In this document: positions 29,502 to 38,111 of the stretch, in pieces
Layout of the letters: each line of letters opens with the position of its first letter
Numbering within the stretch: position 1 is the stretch's first letter
Assembly (NCBI RefSeq): GCF_034057115.1
Contig: NZ_CP139195.1
Coordinates: 2,170,001-2,234,000, forward strand
DNA from: Pseudomonas sp. AN-1
Lineage (GTDB): Bacteria > Pseudomonadota > Gammaproteobacteria > Pseudomonadales > Pseudomonadaceae
Direction of reading: 5' to 3'
Length of the DNA stretch: 64,000 nucleotides
Translations under genes and position numbers: made by a program
The notes under the pieces: generated by a model
Databases searched by the model: none
What the model was told of the DNA's origin: nothing
The model's input: only the letters and a program-made list of their open reading frames with translations

Positions 29502-30414
29502 CGGTGGCCCCCGCGATGGTCAGGGCGATGGCAGTGCAGTGGCTGGCCTCGCCGTCGCCGATCACCAGGTTGGCGGTCGGCTGGACGAGGTCGACGCGCA
29601 TGACGCCGGGCTGGTGCAGGGCGGCGTAGATGCCGGACAGGGTGACGTCGCGGCGCATGGCGTGCTGCTCGGCGGAGTAGGCCTCGGCCGCGGCCTGGGC
29701 GGCAGCGAGCACGACGCTGGCGTCGGGGCCTGGGTAGATGACCAGCTCGGCCTCGATGCTGTAGCTGACGATGCTGGCCGACTGGACGTTGACCTGGTCG
29801 GTCATCGGCCGGACGTGCTCGGCGTTGAGCGCGGCGGTGACGGCGGCGAGCAGGGCCTCGTCGGCGGTGCCGTCGCCGGTGCGCGACAGCACGTAGACGG
29901 TGACCACGCCGGGCAGCGGGCTGACCGGGCTGGCGTCGAGCACGTCGGGGTCGGCGCCCAGGGCGTGGAACAGGTAGGACATCTGGCTGCCGGCGGTGGT
30001 GTAGCCCTCGGGGGCCAGGGCGATGCGCCGGCGGTACTCGCTGTCCGGCTCGAGCACGCGGGCGCGCGGCGGCACGGCGCTGCTGTCGCCCGGGTCGATC
30101 ACCCGGCGGGCGACGCGGTAAGGCGGATTGGCGCCGAGGTTGTCCAGGTCGGCGCCGGTGGCGTGGGCCAGCAGCAGCGACCGGGCGCTGTCGTTGATAC
30201 GCTGGCGGAGCACCAGCTCGCGGTAGGCGCTCTCCTGGAGGATCTTGTGCAGCGGGTCGGACTCCAGCTCGAGGCGCGCGGCGATCTCGGCGCGCTGCTC
30301 CTCCGGCCACAGCGACACCAGGTAGGCGCGGCGCTCGACGAGGATGGTCTCGTAGTCGATGGTCTCGATGACCTGCGGCGCCGGCAGTTGGCTGAGGTCG
30401 ATGGCGGTGGTCAT
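29494..30414 (-). CDS. J: Baseplate assembly protein gpJ
   Basis: A 306-residue P2 gpJ homologue (P2 about 302). It begins near IDLSQLPAPQVIETIDYE, with NLGANPPYRVARR and the LAPEGYTTAGSQMSYLFHAL segment. I start at ATG 30414, which overlaps the W stop (ATGA). Confidence 0.94.
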   Translation of the reverse strand: MTTAIDLSQLPAPQVIETIDYETILVERRAYLVSLWPEEQRAEIAARLELESDPLHKILQESAYRELVLRQRINDSARSLLLAHATGADLDNLGANPPYRVARRVIDPGDSSAVPPRARVLEPDSEYRRRIALAPEGYTTAGSQMSYLFHALGADPDVLDASPVSPLPGVVTVYVLSRTGDGTADEALLAAVTAALNAEHVRPMTDQVNVQSASIVSYSIEAELVIYPGPDASVVLAAAQAAAEAYSAEQHAMRRDVTLSGIYAALHQPGVMRVDLVQPTANLVIGDGEASHCTAIALTIAGATDV

Positions 30415-30761
30415 GCGCTGGCTCCCAGGCGCAGGGGCACGCTCAGGGCGAGCGGCTCGTTGCTGTCGACGAAGCTGCCCTCGAGGTCGAGGGTGGCGCT
30501 GCCGGGCGCGCCGCCGAGCTGCAGCTGCACGCGCGACAGGCGCACGCGACGTTCCCAGCGCAGCAGCGCGGCGGCGGTGGCGGCGTACAGGCGGACGATG
30601 GTGGCGCCGTTGAGCGGCTGGTCGATCAGCTCGGGCAGCAGGCTGCCGTACTCGCGGCGCATCACTCGGCTGCCGATCGGGGTGGTGAGGATGTCGGCGA
30701 TCGATTGGCGGATGTGCTCGCGCTCGCCGATGGCGCGGCCGGTGGTGCGCGAGATGGTCAT
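30411..30761 (-). CDS. W: Baseplate assembly protein gpW (gp25-like)
   Basis: A 116-residue P2 gpW homologue, related to T4 gp25 of the baseplate wedge. It has IGEREHIRQSIADILTTP, GSRVMRREYGSLLPELID and the C-terminal beta strands. The ATG overlaps the V stop. Confidence 0.94.
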   Translation of the reverse strand: MTISRTTGRAIGEREHIRQSIADILTTPIGSRVMRREYGSLLPELIDQPLNGATIVRLYAATAAALLRWERRVRLSRVQLQLGGAPGSATLDLEGSFVDSNEPLALSVPLRLGASA

Positions 30762-31288
30762 TGCGGGCCTCCGGTGGTGCCACCGCCCGGCATGACGCCG
30801 CCATGCACGTGCTCGAGCAGGCTGATGCCGCTGGCCACCACGTCCCGGCTGACGGTGACAGTGCCGTCGATGGCCACGTCGCCGGTCAGGGCGAATCCGC
30901 CGGGGGCAACGATCTCGACGCGGCCTGCTGCCGGCAGGATGGCACGCAGGGTGTGGGTCTCGGTGTCGTACTCGACCACGGCGCCATCGCGGTATGTGCG
31001 GCGGCGGCGGTTGGGGTTGTCGTCGGGGGCGTCGAACTGGTCGCTGTAGAGGCCGACCAGGGCGACGCCGAGGGCGGGCTCGCCGGACGGGCTGAACAGC
31101 ATGCACTGCTCGCCCTCGCTGGGCGGGTCCCAGTCGCGGTCTTCGCCGGCGCGCAGGGCGAACCATGGCAGCCATTCAGTTTCCAGGCCGCCGGTCTGCA
31201 CGCGGCAGCGCTTGCCCTCCACGGCGGCGATGGTGCCGAGGCGGATCAGGTTTTCGAGGCGGCGGAGGATGTCGGCGATGTCGGTCAT
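30758..31288 (-). CDS. V: Baseplate spike protein gpV
   Basis: A 176-residue P2 gpV homologue. It starts TDIADILRRLENLIRLG, with an OB-fold (AVEGKRCRVQTGG) and a C-terminal beta-helix of valine and glycine repeats (GDVAIDGTVTVSRDVVASG). It forms the membrane-piercing tip. I start at ATG 31288; no Shine-Dalgarno is visible, and the predicted transcript starts 1 nt before the ATG, so translation may be leaderless. Confidence 0.93.
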   Translation of the reverse strand: MTDIADILRRLENLIRLGTIAAVEGKRCRVQTGGLETEWLPWFALRAGEDRDWDPPSEGEQCMLFSPSGEPALGVALVGLYSDQFDAPDDNPNRRRRTYRDGAVVEYDTETHTLRAILPAAGRVEIVAPGGFALTGDVAIDGTVTVSRDVVASGISLLEHVHGGVMPGGGTTGGPQ

Positions 31289-31295
31289 GCCGTGG

Positions 31296-31356
31296 ATGCT
31301 GCCGCGCGCGCGCGGGGCTCGCATCGGGCGCGGGTTGTCGGCGGGCTGCCGACAAC
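31296..31356 (-). promoter_or_regulatory. Late promoter module of gene V
   Basis: The dyad GTTGTCGGC-N5-GCCGACAAC (31334-31356) is followed after 19 nt by a 12-base alternating CG tract (31303-31314) and CAGCAT (31296-31301). The hexamer starts 44 nt from the dyad centre. The start codon is 7 nt after it. Confidence 0.78.
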
Positions 31357-31362
31357 GCGAGG

Positions 31363-31824
31363 TCAGTCGGTGAGGTGCTCGATGAGGCGGTCGCGGATCA
31401 GGTCGAGGTCGTCTGCGCTGAGGCCGAGCAGCTCGCGACGGTCGTACTGGACGTCGGCCATGCCGCGCGCCGGTCGGTCGCGCAGGCCGTACTGGTGGAC
31501 GCGGGCCAGCTGCGCCGAGCGGCCGCCGAAGCCGATGGCGATGCTGTCGGCCGTGCTCTGCAGCTTGAGGTGCTTGGCCTGGCGCAGCTTCATGAACATC
31601 TTGCGACGCTTGAGGTGGCCCTGCTTGCCGCGCAGGTTCTTGCGCGGCTTGCGCGGGGCGTAGGCGCTGCCGTCGGGGTTGCGCTGCTCGGCGATGCGCT
31701 GCTGCTGGCCCTTGCGCAGCTCGCGGGCGATGTCCTGGTTGAGCTTGCGCCGCTCGGTGGCGTTGAGCTTGGCCAGCAGGGCGCCGGCCCAGTCCTCCAG
31801 GGCGGAGAGGTCACTTGCAGCCAT
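31363..31824 (-). CDS. S: Tail completion protein gpS
   Basis: A 153-residue member of the phage virion morphogenesis family (P2 gpS). It has LEDWAGALLAKLNATERRKLN, RNPDGSAYAPRKPR and the very basic KQGHLKRRKMFMKLRQ segment. Its start overlaps the R stop. Confidence 0.93.
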   Translation of the reverse strand: MAASDLSALEDWAGALLAKLNATERRKLNQDIARELRKGQQQRIAEQRNPDGSAYAPRKPRKNLRGKQGHLKRRKMFMKLRQAKHLKLQSTADSIAIGFGGRSAQLARVHQYGLRDRPARGMADVQYDRRELLGLSADDLDLIRDRLIEHLTD

Positions 31825-32356
31825 GGCAGGTCGGCGCCGGTGGGAACGGGGTTTCGATCTCGCTGCCGGTCGGCGCGGCGCTGGTCCACTCGGCGATCAG
31901 CTCGTCGCCGGCGTAGAGCTGCCAGGGGCCGGCGGGCAACTGCTCGGTGAGCTGCGGCTCGGCCGGGTGGCTGGCATCGAGCCGCCCGCTACCGTCGGCG
32001 GCCGGCTTGACGATGACCCGCTCGGTGAGCGGCAGGCGGATCGACATGTCGATCAAATCGTTGTTGAGGATCTCGACCTGGAACTGGATGGCGTCCTTGC
32101 CACGCTCCAGGTTCTCAAGCAGCTCGCACTGGTGCTCGCGCAGCCAGGCGAGCAGCGGGATGGCCACGGCATCGGCGCTGCCAGGATAGTTGGTGAGCAG
32201 CAGCTCGACGGTGTAGCCGTACTCGAACGACAGGCCGTGGGCCGCGGTGCAGCGGATGTTGCCCTGGTCGACGAACACGCTGAGCTGGTCGCGGTTGCGG
32301 CGCAGGCCGGGAACCGCGGCGAGCAGGTGGTCGCGCAGGGCGGTGGGCTTGATCAT
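31811..32356 (-). CDS. R: Tail completion protein gpR
   Basis: A 181-residue P2 gpR homologue: IKPTALRDHLLAAVPGL at the start and the conserved YTVELLLTNYPGSADAV core. The C-terminal extension (PFPPAPTCHGCK) is outside the usual domain. It overlaps the methyltransferase stop. Confidence 0.92.
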   Translation of the reverse strand: MIKPTALRDHLLAAVPGLRRNRDQLSVFVDQGNIRCTAAHGLSFEYGYTVELLLTNYPGSADAVAIPLLAWLREHQCELLENLERGKDAIQFQVEILNNDLIDMSIRLPLTERVIVKPAADGSGRLDASHPAEPQLTEQLPAGPWQLYAGDELIAEWTSAAPTGSEIETPFPPAPTCHGCK

Positions 32357-33690
32357 CGGGTTGCCTCGGCACGCTGGGCGGCGGCCCGCTGGATGCGGTT
32401 AAGGGCGATCTCGGCGTACTCCGGCAGCAGTTCGCAGCCGATGAAGCGGAAGCCTTCGAGCATGGCGGCCTTGCCGGTCGAGCCGCTGCCGGTGAACGGA
32501 TCGAGCACCAGGCCGCCGGGCGGCGTGACCAGCCGGCACAGGTAGCGCATCAGGTCGGTCGGCTTGACGGTGGGGTGGCTGTTGCCTTCGCCGCGGTCTT
32601 TCTTGCTGGCCTTGGCGCAGTAGAAGAAGCGCGCTGCATCGCCAAACTGCTCGGCGACTTCTGCGCTGCCGTCGTGGACCAGGTTGGCTGGCCAGCGGCC
32701 TTGGTTCATCTTTTCCAGGTATGGAGCAAGACTTGCCTCGCCATTGTTGAACTGCCCGAAGGCGTTGCGGCCGGCGTTTTGGTCGCGCACCAGGCGCTGT
32801 GCTGCTGCTGCTGCTGCTGCCATGTCAGCATCGCCGGCAAAGCCGATGCGGCACCCGTCGATATTCAGCGCGCCGGTGCCGTACCTGGTGACGTTTGCAG
32901 CGACCGTGCCATGCATGGGCTTGCGGGCCACGGTGATCGGTTCAAGCGCGGGCTTCAAGGCAGTGCCCCAGCCAACGGCATTGCGCTGCTCGCGGCCGGT
33001 GCGGAGCGTTTCCAGGAATCGCCCGGCGCGCTCGCTGTCGCCTTGTCCCCAGCCATCCGGGCGCTCGGTCGCTGCCAGTTCGGCAATCAGGGTGTCGAGG
33101 TCATCGCCGAAACCGAGCGCGTCCTTAAGGACGGCCCATTGCCTGACGCTCGGAACGGCCGGCTGCGACCCTGCCGTTGTCCAGTGCCCGGCCATGCCAT
33201 TGGTGGCGAACAGCTCGTCGATCCTGCGGTTGGTCCATTGCGCGCGGTCGCGGGCTGCGCGCAAAAACGCGGTGACTTCGTAGACGCCGGCGCGGACGCC
33301 GCGCTCGCAAGTCACGGGCGCCTCGCCTGCCAGATGGCGGGCCATTGCCTCTGACGCATCGCGCGACTTGGGGAAGCCAGATCCGTAGGCCCAGGCGATC
33401 ATGTCGCGGATCTCGAAGCCGGCGTCCTCGATGCGACAGGCCATGCGGTGCTGCGTGCGGGTGCCGGCGAAGGCCAGCAGGTGGCCGCCTGGCTTGAGCA
33501 CGCGCAGGCACTCGGCCCACACCTCAACGCTCGGCACGTCGCAATCCCACTTCTTGCCCATGAACGAAAGGCCGTAGGGCGGGTCGGTGACGATGCTGTC
33601 GACCGAGCTGTCGGGCAGCGCGCGCATGGACTCCAGGCAGTCGCCTACGTGGATCGCGTAGCCCCCCCCTGCCACATTCTGCATGTTCAT
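32353..33690 (-). CDS. Phage DNA methyltransferase (N4/N6 type)
   Basis: A 445-residue SAM-dependent amino-methyltransferase. Motif IV is DPPYG (residues 36-40) and motif I, DPFTGSGSTG, lies near residue 397, the beta-class order. Between them is a long insert (about 115-330) that may carry target recognition. It probably protects phage DNA from restriction. It sits between the lysis genes and gpR, where P2 has none, so it is a cargo insertion. The start is set at the first of two close ATGs (33690). Confidence 0.9.
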   Translation of the reverse strand: MNMQNVAGGGYAIHVGDCLESMRALPDSSVDSIVTDPPYGLSFMGKKWDCDVPSVEVWAECLRVLKPGGHLLAFAGTRTQHRMACRIEDAGFEIRDMIAWAYGSGFPKSRDASEAMARHLAGEAPVTCERGVRAGVYEVTAFLRAARDRAQWTNRRIDELFATNGMAGHWTTAGSQPAVPSVRQWAVLKDALGFGDDLDTLIAELAATERPDGWGQGDSERAGRFLETLRTGREQRNAVGWGTALKPALEPITVARKPMHGTVAANVTRYGTGALNIDGCRIGFAGDADMAAAAAAAQRLVRDQNAGRNAFGQFNNGEASLAPYLEKMNQGRWPANLVHDGSAEVAEQFGDAARFFYCAKASKKDRGEGNSHPTVKPTDLMRYLCRLVTPPGGLVLDPFTGSGSTGKAAMLEGFRFIGCELLPEYAEIALNRIQRAAAQRAEATR

Positions 33691-33860
33691 GCCTTGCGCT
33701 CGTTGCGCAGGGTTTCGATCAGGCCGATGGCGCCGACCACGCCGACGCCGATCTGCTCGAGCAGGGCCGGGTCGATGGTGATGCCGGCGGCGGCGAGGAT
33801 CAGGGCGAGGCCGCGCCAGGTGCTGGGCTGGCGGAGGTACTGGAGGATCAGCTGTTTCAT
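33687..33860 (-). CDS. Small membrane protein of the lysis cassette
   Basis: A 57-residue protein with one long hydrophobic stretch (GLALILAAAGITIDPALLEQIGVGVVGAIGLI) that could form one or two membrane helices, and a basic tail. It overlaps the lysozyme stop and the methyltransferase start, so it is tightly coupled. It is likely a holin-related or accessory lysis protein. Confidence 0.65.
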   Translation of the reverse strand: MKQLILQYLRQPSTWRGLALILAAAGITIDPALLEQIGVGVVGAIGLIETLRNERKA

Positions 33861-34360
33861 GGGGCGTTCTCCGTGACGGCCGCGCAGGCGCGGGCGTAGT
33901 TGCCGTGGAATTTCTTCTGCAGGTTGTCGTGATCGCGCTCGGCGGCACCGGGGCGCCAGGTGCGCAGGTAGAGCTGCCACGCGGCGTTGCCGTCGCCGAG
34001 CTCGGGCAGGGGCTTGGGGTCGGTCCACAGCAGCAGGCGGCCTATGGCCATGGCCAGCACGTCGTCGTGCTCGAGGGCGGCGTAGACGGCGGTTGTGGTC
34101 GGAACGATGCCTCGGTCGATGCAGACCGCGCGGGCAAGCTGGCGGCTGGCCGGGTGCTCGAGCACGCCGCGCACGCCGCCTGTCTCGAACTGCAGCAGGC
34201 CGCGGGCCGGGCCGCCTAGCTGGCGGCGGTGGATCAGCAGCGATTCCTGCAGGCCGATGGCGAGCAGCATGGCCTCGGCGCGGGCGCCTGCCATGCGCTC
34301 GGGCAGCAGGTCAAAGGCACCAGCCAGGGCGCCATCGCGGGTGCGGTTGATGACGTTCAT
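33857..34360 (-). CDS. Endolysin (lysozyme-like)
   Basis: A 167-residue phage lytic enzyme without a signal peptide, so it needs a holin. The putative catalytic Glu39 lies in LAIGLQES and is followed by HRRQLGGPARGLLQFE, a lysozyme/SLT-like arrangement. It is flanked by small membrane proteins, as in a lysis cassette. Confidence 0.8.
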   Translation of the reverse strand: MNVINRTRDGALAGAFDLLPERMAGARAEAMLLAIGLQESLLIHRRQLGGPARGLLQFETGGVRGVLEHPASRQLARAVCIDRGIVPTTTAVYAALEHDDVLAMAIGRLLLWTDPKPLPELGDGNAAWQLYLRTWRPGAAERDHDNLQKKFHGNYARACAAVTENAP

Positions 34361-34569
34361 CGCTCGCCCTCCCCGGTCGCGCGGGCGCGCTTATCGCGCC
34401 ACTCCTTGCGCAGCAGGATGGCGATCTGCAGCAGCACGTAGAGGCCGGTGAGGATGGCCACCCAGTCGCTGATGCTCATGCCGGCGATCATCGCGCCGGT
34501 GACGGCCACGGGCGGGGCGGACTTGGCCGCCTCGATGGCGGCGTCCTGGAGCAGGTTGTGGTCTGCCAT
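34357..34569 (-). CDS. Holin-like membrane protein
   Basis: A 70-residue protein with two hydrophobic segments (PPVAVTGAMIAGMSISDWVAI and LTGLYVLLQIAILL) and a highly charged C-terminus (RKEWRDKRARATGEGER), typical of class II holins. I start at ATG 34569, because the upstream extension overlaps gpX. It directly precedes the endolysin. Confidence 0.75.
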   Translation of the reverse strand: MADHNLLQDAAIEAAKSAPPVAVTGAMIAGMSISDWVAILTGLYVLLQIAILLRKEWRDKRARATGEGER

Positions 34570-34586
34570 GCGTCTGTCCTTGTGTG

Positions 34587-34796
34587 TCAGTCCCATAGCT
34601 GCACTGTCTGGCGCTGCTGCTGAGTGGTGATGTCGGGTAGTTGCACTGCGGTGCCGTGAGGGAGGATCGGCCCCAGGCTGGCCAGCCCTGGGTTGGCGTC
34701 GAGGACCTGCTCGACCACGCCGGCGGTGCGCCCGTAGTGACGCCAGCAGATGGCGTCGAGGGTGTCGCCCTGGGCGGCGTGGACGGTGGAGGCCAT
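34587..34796 (-). CDS. X: Tail protein gpX (LysM-like)
   Basis: A 69-residue P2 gpX homologue (P2 67). It contains the family's AAQGDTLDAICWRHYGR motif and a C-terminal LPHGTAVQLPD. Its ATG overlaps the L stop by one base. Confidence 0.9.
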   Translation of the reverse strand: MASTVHAAQGDTLDAICWRHYGRTAGVVEQVLDANPGLASLGPILPHGTAVQLPDITTQQQRQTVQLWD

Positions 34797-35257
34797 CAGA
34801 TCAGCTCCACCGTGGTACGGGTCAGGCCGAGGATGTCGCTGATCGCCCAGCGGGCGTCGCGGCGGTACTCATCGATGACCGGGGTGAGCTGGTCGGCCGC
34901 GCTCTGCCCGGTGCCGGTGGTATCGAGGCCGCGGTAGCGCTCGGCCAGCTCGGCGCCGGCGGTGCTGTAGACGGCCCGGCGGTAGCGGTGGATCAGCAGG
35001 GTCTCGCCGGCGACCTGCTCGCCCGGCACGTCGGCGGCGCTGGCGATGCCTGCGAGGATCTGACTGTCGCGGAAGCGCACCAGCTCGCGGTTGACGCTGA
35101 GCACGGCGTTGATGGTGGCGACCTCGAGGCGCTCCTCGCTGACTGTGTCGCCGAGGCGCAGGCTGCCGGCCAGGTGGTGGGCGTCGATGTCTGGCCACCA
35201 GCCGTCGTTGCTGATGGTGAGGGCGGCGGTGGTGCCGCCGGCGAAGAATCCGCTCAT
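34796..35257 (-). CDS. L: Head completion protein gpL
   Basis: A 153-residue P2 gpL homologue with NDGWWPDIDAHHLAGSLRLGD, IHRYRRAVYSTAGAELAERYR and the DEYRRDARWAISDILG C-terminus. It closes the filled head. Confidence 0.92.
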   Translation of the reverse strand: MSGFFAGGTTAALTISNDGWWPDIDAHHLAGSLRLGDTVSEERLEVATINAVLSVNRELVRFRDSQILAGIASAADVPGEQVAGETLLIHRYRRAVYSTAGAELAERYRGLDTTGTGQSAADQLTPVIDEYRRDARWAISDILGLTRTTVELI

Positions 35258-35351
35258 GGCCTTGTCCTTGAGTCGGCGGTGGCCGGGGCGTCACGCGGGC
35301 GGCAAGCGCTGCGATCGGCCCCGGGCCGCCGGGGTCGCGGGGTACGCTCGG

Positions 35352-36089
35352 TCAGCCCTGGGCCTGCTGCTCGCCCTGCCCTTCCTGGGCGGGTGCGGCA
35401 TCGGCCGGGGCGTGTTTCTTGAGGAGGCGCTCGGCGCGCTCCAGGTCCTTTTTGGCTCCGCAGTTGCTGTGCAGGTCGATGGCGCGGCGGAGGTTGATGG
35501 CCGCACGCATCAAGTCAGCCGCATCCGGATCCTGCTCATCGAGCCCGACCATGACCGCGCGGCCGTAGGCCAGATGCAGCTTGGCGCGGGCCTCGTCTGG
35601 CATGTCCTGGTCCTTGGTCAGCGAGCCGGCACGGCTGATGATCTCGACGTCGAAGGTTTCGCCGGCCTTGAGCGCCTTGAGGGCGGCCTCGGCCACTTCC
35701 TCGGCGATCAGGCAGCCGGTCGTGCGGGCGAAACGATCCGGCATGATCAGGTTGTGCTGCAGCACGTAGGCGGCGATCTCCAGGGCGCCGGCGTAGTCGC
35801 CGGCGTCGATGCGCCAGACCATGATGGTGGTCAGCACCTCGTCCTGGGCGCCGCGGCCGGCAGCGAGCACGCCGTCGACGTAGGGCTGGTAGGCCGGCAG
35901 CAGTTGCCGCTTGAGCTCGGCCTTGCCCTGGGCACTCTGGATCTGCTTGAGGCGCGCGCGGTCCTGGGCGAGCTGGGCGAGCTGCAGCTCGTAGGCGGTG
36001 GCGCCTTCCATGGTTTGGCCGGGGTCGACGGTCGCCGCCGCTTGCGCGGCAGTGACCTGTTCGAAATGGCGGCGGCAGGGGCTGCTCAT
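35352..36089 (-). CDS. M: Terminase small subunit / endonuclease gpM
   Basis: A 245-residue P2 gpM homologue (P2 247). It starts SSPCRRHFEQVTAAQAA and has VLTTIMVWRIDAGDYAGAL and the LHSNCGAKKDLERAERLL C-terminal repeat. It cuts cos DNA with gpP. Confidence 0.93.
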   Translation of the reverse strand: MSSPCRRHFEQVTAAQAAATVDPGQTMEGATAYELQLAQLAQDRARLKQIQSAQGKAELKRQLLPAYQPYVDGVLAAGRGAQDEVLTTIMVWRIDAGDYAGALEIAAYVLQHNLIMPDRFARTTGCLIAEEVAEAALKALKAGETFDVEIISRAGSLTKDQDMPDEARAKLHLAYGRAVMVGLDEQDPDAADLMRAAINLRRAIDLHSNCGAKKDLERAERLLKKHAPADAAPAQEGQGEQQAQG

Positions 36090-36097
36090 GGCTGACC

Positions 36098-37105
36098 TCA
36101 GACCAGGGTGATGTTTTCGGCCATGGCGGCGCAGCCGAGGTCTTCGATGACGTAGGCGTCGTTGACCGACTCGTAGTTCTCGATGCGGTCGCGCTTGGCG
36201 TTGTCGACGACGGTGCGGCGGCGGGTGCCTTCCTGCCAGTACAGCGACAGGTTGTCGAGGCGGGTGATCAGCAGCTTGCCGTCGGGGAAGTACGGCACGC
36301 GCACGGCCGGCAGGCCGCCGATGCGCTTCTGGCTCATCACCACGTCGGCGGCCAGTTGCTCGGATGGGTCCTGGGTCTTGTTGATGATCGGGAAATACTT
36401 GTCCGACAGCAGGGTGCGGCCGCAGATGACCACCAGCTCGGTGTCGTCCTGATACCAGGGCTGCAGCAGGTCGTTGACCATGTCGAAGACCAGGGCGTCG
36501 AGGTTCTTGTAGTCGCCGGTAGCGCCGATGTTGATCTTGTTGCTGGCGGCGACCACTTCCTTGATGACGCGGGCGGCGTTCTCGGTGCGCATCTTCTGCA
36601 GCCAGCCGATGTTGACGTCCTGGCGCAACGGGTTGGTGCTCGGGTTGGAGGTGGTGGCGCGCGAGACGCCGTTCCAGCCGATCATGATGCGGTCGAGGGC
36701 CTGGCGCTTGACGATAGCGTCGCGGATGCGCGCCTGGAAGTCGGTGAACTTGGCCCAGGCATCCAGCTGCGCATAGGTCAGGTGGGTGTCGAAGTTGGTC
36801 TGGGTGCAGGTGTAGCTGCGGTCGTCCAGCGCGGTCAGGTCGGTGGTCGCGCGGTCGGTGGTGGCGGTGTTGGTGGTGCCGGCCACCGGGCCGGAGACGC
36901 CGAGGCCGACCTTCTGCCCACTCTGCTCGGGAACACCAATCATGTTGATGCGGCCGAGGAATTCGCTGGACTCCTGGATGCGGGTTTCCAGACGCTGGGC
37001 GACGGTCGGCGCGGTGGTGAAGGTGCGGACGGCCGAGGCCACGCCGTTGAGCAGGGCGACCTGCGCCAGGTAGGCGTCGAAGAGTTCGCGGGTTTGGTTG
37101 CGCAT
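36098..37105 (-). CDS. N: Major capsid protein gpN
   Basis: A 335-residue P2 gpN homologue. It begins RNQTRELFDAYLAQVALLNG, with FLGRINMIGVPEQSGQKVG and RIMIGWNGVSRATTSNP. The HK97-type shell protein is processed at the N-terminus by the gpO protease. Confidence 0.95.
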   Translation of the reverse strand: MRNQTRELFDAYLAQVALLNGVASAVRTFTTAPTVAQRLETRIQESSEFLGRINMIGVPEQSGQKVGLGVSGPVAGTTNTATTDRATTDLTALDDRSYTCTQTNFDTHLTYAQLDAWAKFTDFQARIRDAIVKRQALDRIMIGWNGVSRATTSNPSTNPLRQDVNIGWLQKMRTENAARVIKEVVAASNKINIGATGDYKNLDALVFDMVNDLLQPWYQDDTELVVICGRTLLSDKYFPIINKTQDPSEQLAADVVMSQKRIGGLPAVRVPYFPDGKLLITRLDNLSLYWQEGTRRRTVVDNAKRDRIENYESVNDAYVIEDLGCAAMAENITLV

Positions 37106-37121
37106 GCTGTGCTCCTGGTGA

Positions 37122-37958
37122 TCAGCAGTCGGTCTTGATGCGATCGCCGCCGCCGGTGACCGGCGGGCGCTGCTGTTGGTGGTGGTCGGCGGTGTTGCCG
37201 AGCTTGGTCTTGAGGTCGGCCAGCTCGGTCTGCAGGGTCTGCACCTGGTTGCTCAGCTGGGTCACGCGCTGCTCGGACTGGGCGTACTGCTCGGGCAGGT
37301 CCTTGACGTGCTCGGCGATGTCCTCGACGGCTTGGGCGACGTTGGCGAAGTCGGTGTCCGCCTGATCCTTGTTGCGCTTGAGCAGGCCATGGACCTTGGA
37401 GAGCAGCACGGCGCCGATGCCGGGCTTGTCGTCGACCTCATCGAACTCCAGGGCGGTCTCTTCGGCGGCGGTGAACAGGTTGTCCGCGTGCTGCTTGCGG
37501 GCCTTGAGCGGCGAGGCGTCCGGGTTCTGGGCGGCGAAGGTCAGCATCTCGGTGCCGAGGCTGGCCGGGGTGTCGGTGACGGCCAGGCCGGACAGGTAAG
37601 CGCGGCCGCTGTCGGCGAACTTGGGGCTGATCTCGATGCTTGTGAAGATCTTCTGCTTGGCCTTGTTGACCATGGCCACCAGCTCGTCGGTCGGCTCGAT
37701 CTGGGCAAACAGGGCGAGCTTCTTGGTGCCGGCGATCTCGACCTCTTCGGTCTTCAGGGCCAGCACGTCGCCGTAGGCCTTGAACGGGCCGTCGGCGTAG
37801 AGGCTGCGGAAGTGCTCCAGCCAGACGCGCGCGCCGTAGGTCTTCGGGTCGTAGGTCTCGGCGGCGTCGAGCAGCCACTGGCGTTCGATCTGTCGGCCGT
37901 CGGTGGTCGCGCCCTCGACGGCGACGCGGAACCAGCGGGAGCGGAATTTCTTTTTCAT
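37122..37958 (-). CDS. O: Capsid scaffold/protease gpO
   Basis: A 278-residue P2 gpO homologue. The first 150 residues carry the serine protease triad seen in P2, here Asp20 (TTDGR), His49 (EHFRSLY) and Ser107 (FTSIEIS). The C-terminal helical part is the scaffold. It is transcribed leftward from the shared O/P dyad. Confidence 0.93.
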   Translation of the reverse strand: MKKKFRSRWFRVAVEGATTDGRQIERQWLLDAAETYDPKTYGARVWLEHFRSLYADGPFKAYGDVLALKTEEVEIAGTKKLALFAQIEPTDELVAMVNKAKQKIFTSIEISPKFADSGRAYLSGLAVTDTPASLGTEMLTFAAQNPDASPLKARKQHADNLFTAAEETALEFDEVDDKPGIGAVLLSKVHGLLKRNKDQADTDFANVAQAVEDIAEHVKDLPEQYAQSEQRVTQLSNQVQTLQTELADLKTKLGNTADHHQQQRPPVTGGGDRIKTDC

Positions 37959-38005
37959 GCCTGGGGTCCTCTGGGCTGCCGCTGGGCGGCGGTTCTGTGA
38001 GGGGC

Positions 38006-38066
38006 ATGGTCGGCAGGCCGGCGACCAGCGGCAACGACGCGGGGTTGTCGGCGCCTGCCCGACAAC
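38006..38066 (-). promoter_or_regulatory. Leftward late promoter module of gene O
   Basis: It shares the dyad 38044-38066 with the P promoter. GACCAT (38006-38011, minus strand) begins 44 nt from the dyad centre, the same distance as the CAGCAT hexamers of V and P. There is no CG tract on this side. The leader to the O ATG is about 40 nt. Confidence 0.6.
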
Positions 38067-38104
38067 TCGCCGCAGCGGCAGCGCCGCGCGCGCGCGGGCA
38101 GCAT
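38044..38104 (+). promoter_or_regulatory. Rightward late promoter module of gene P
   Basis: The dyad GTTGTCGG-N7-CCGACAAC (38044-38066) is followed after 18 nt by a 12-base alternating CG tract (38085-38096) and CAGCAT (38099-38104). The ATG of P is 7 nt further on, exactly as in V. Confidence 0.78.
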
Positions 38105-38111
38105 CGGCGCC

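Noticed and set aside
33687-34569. An Rz/Rz1 spanin pair in the lysis cassette
   Set aside because: The small membrane proteins here fit holin-like roles; no embedded lipoprotein frame was found at this place.
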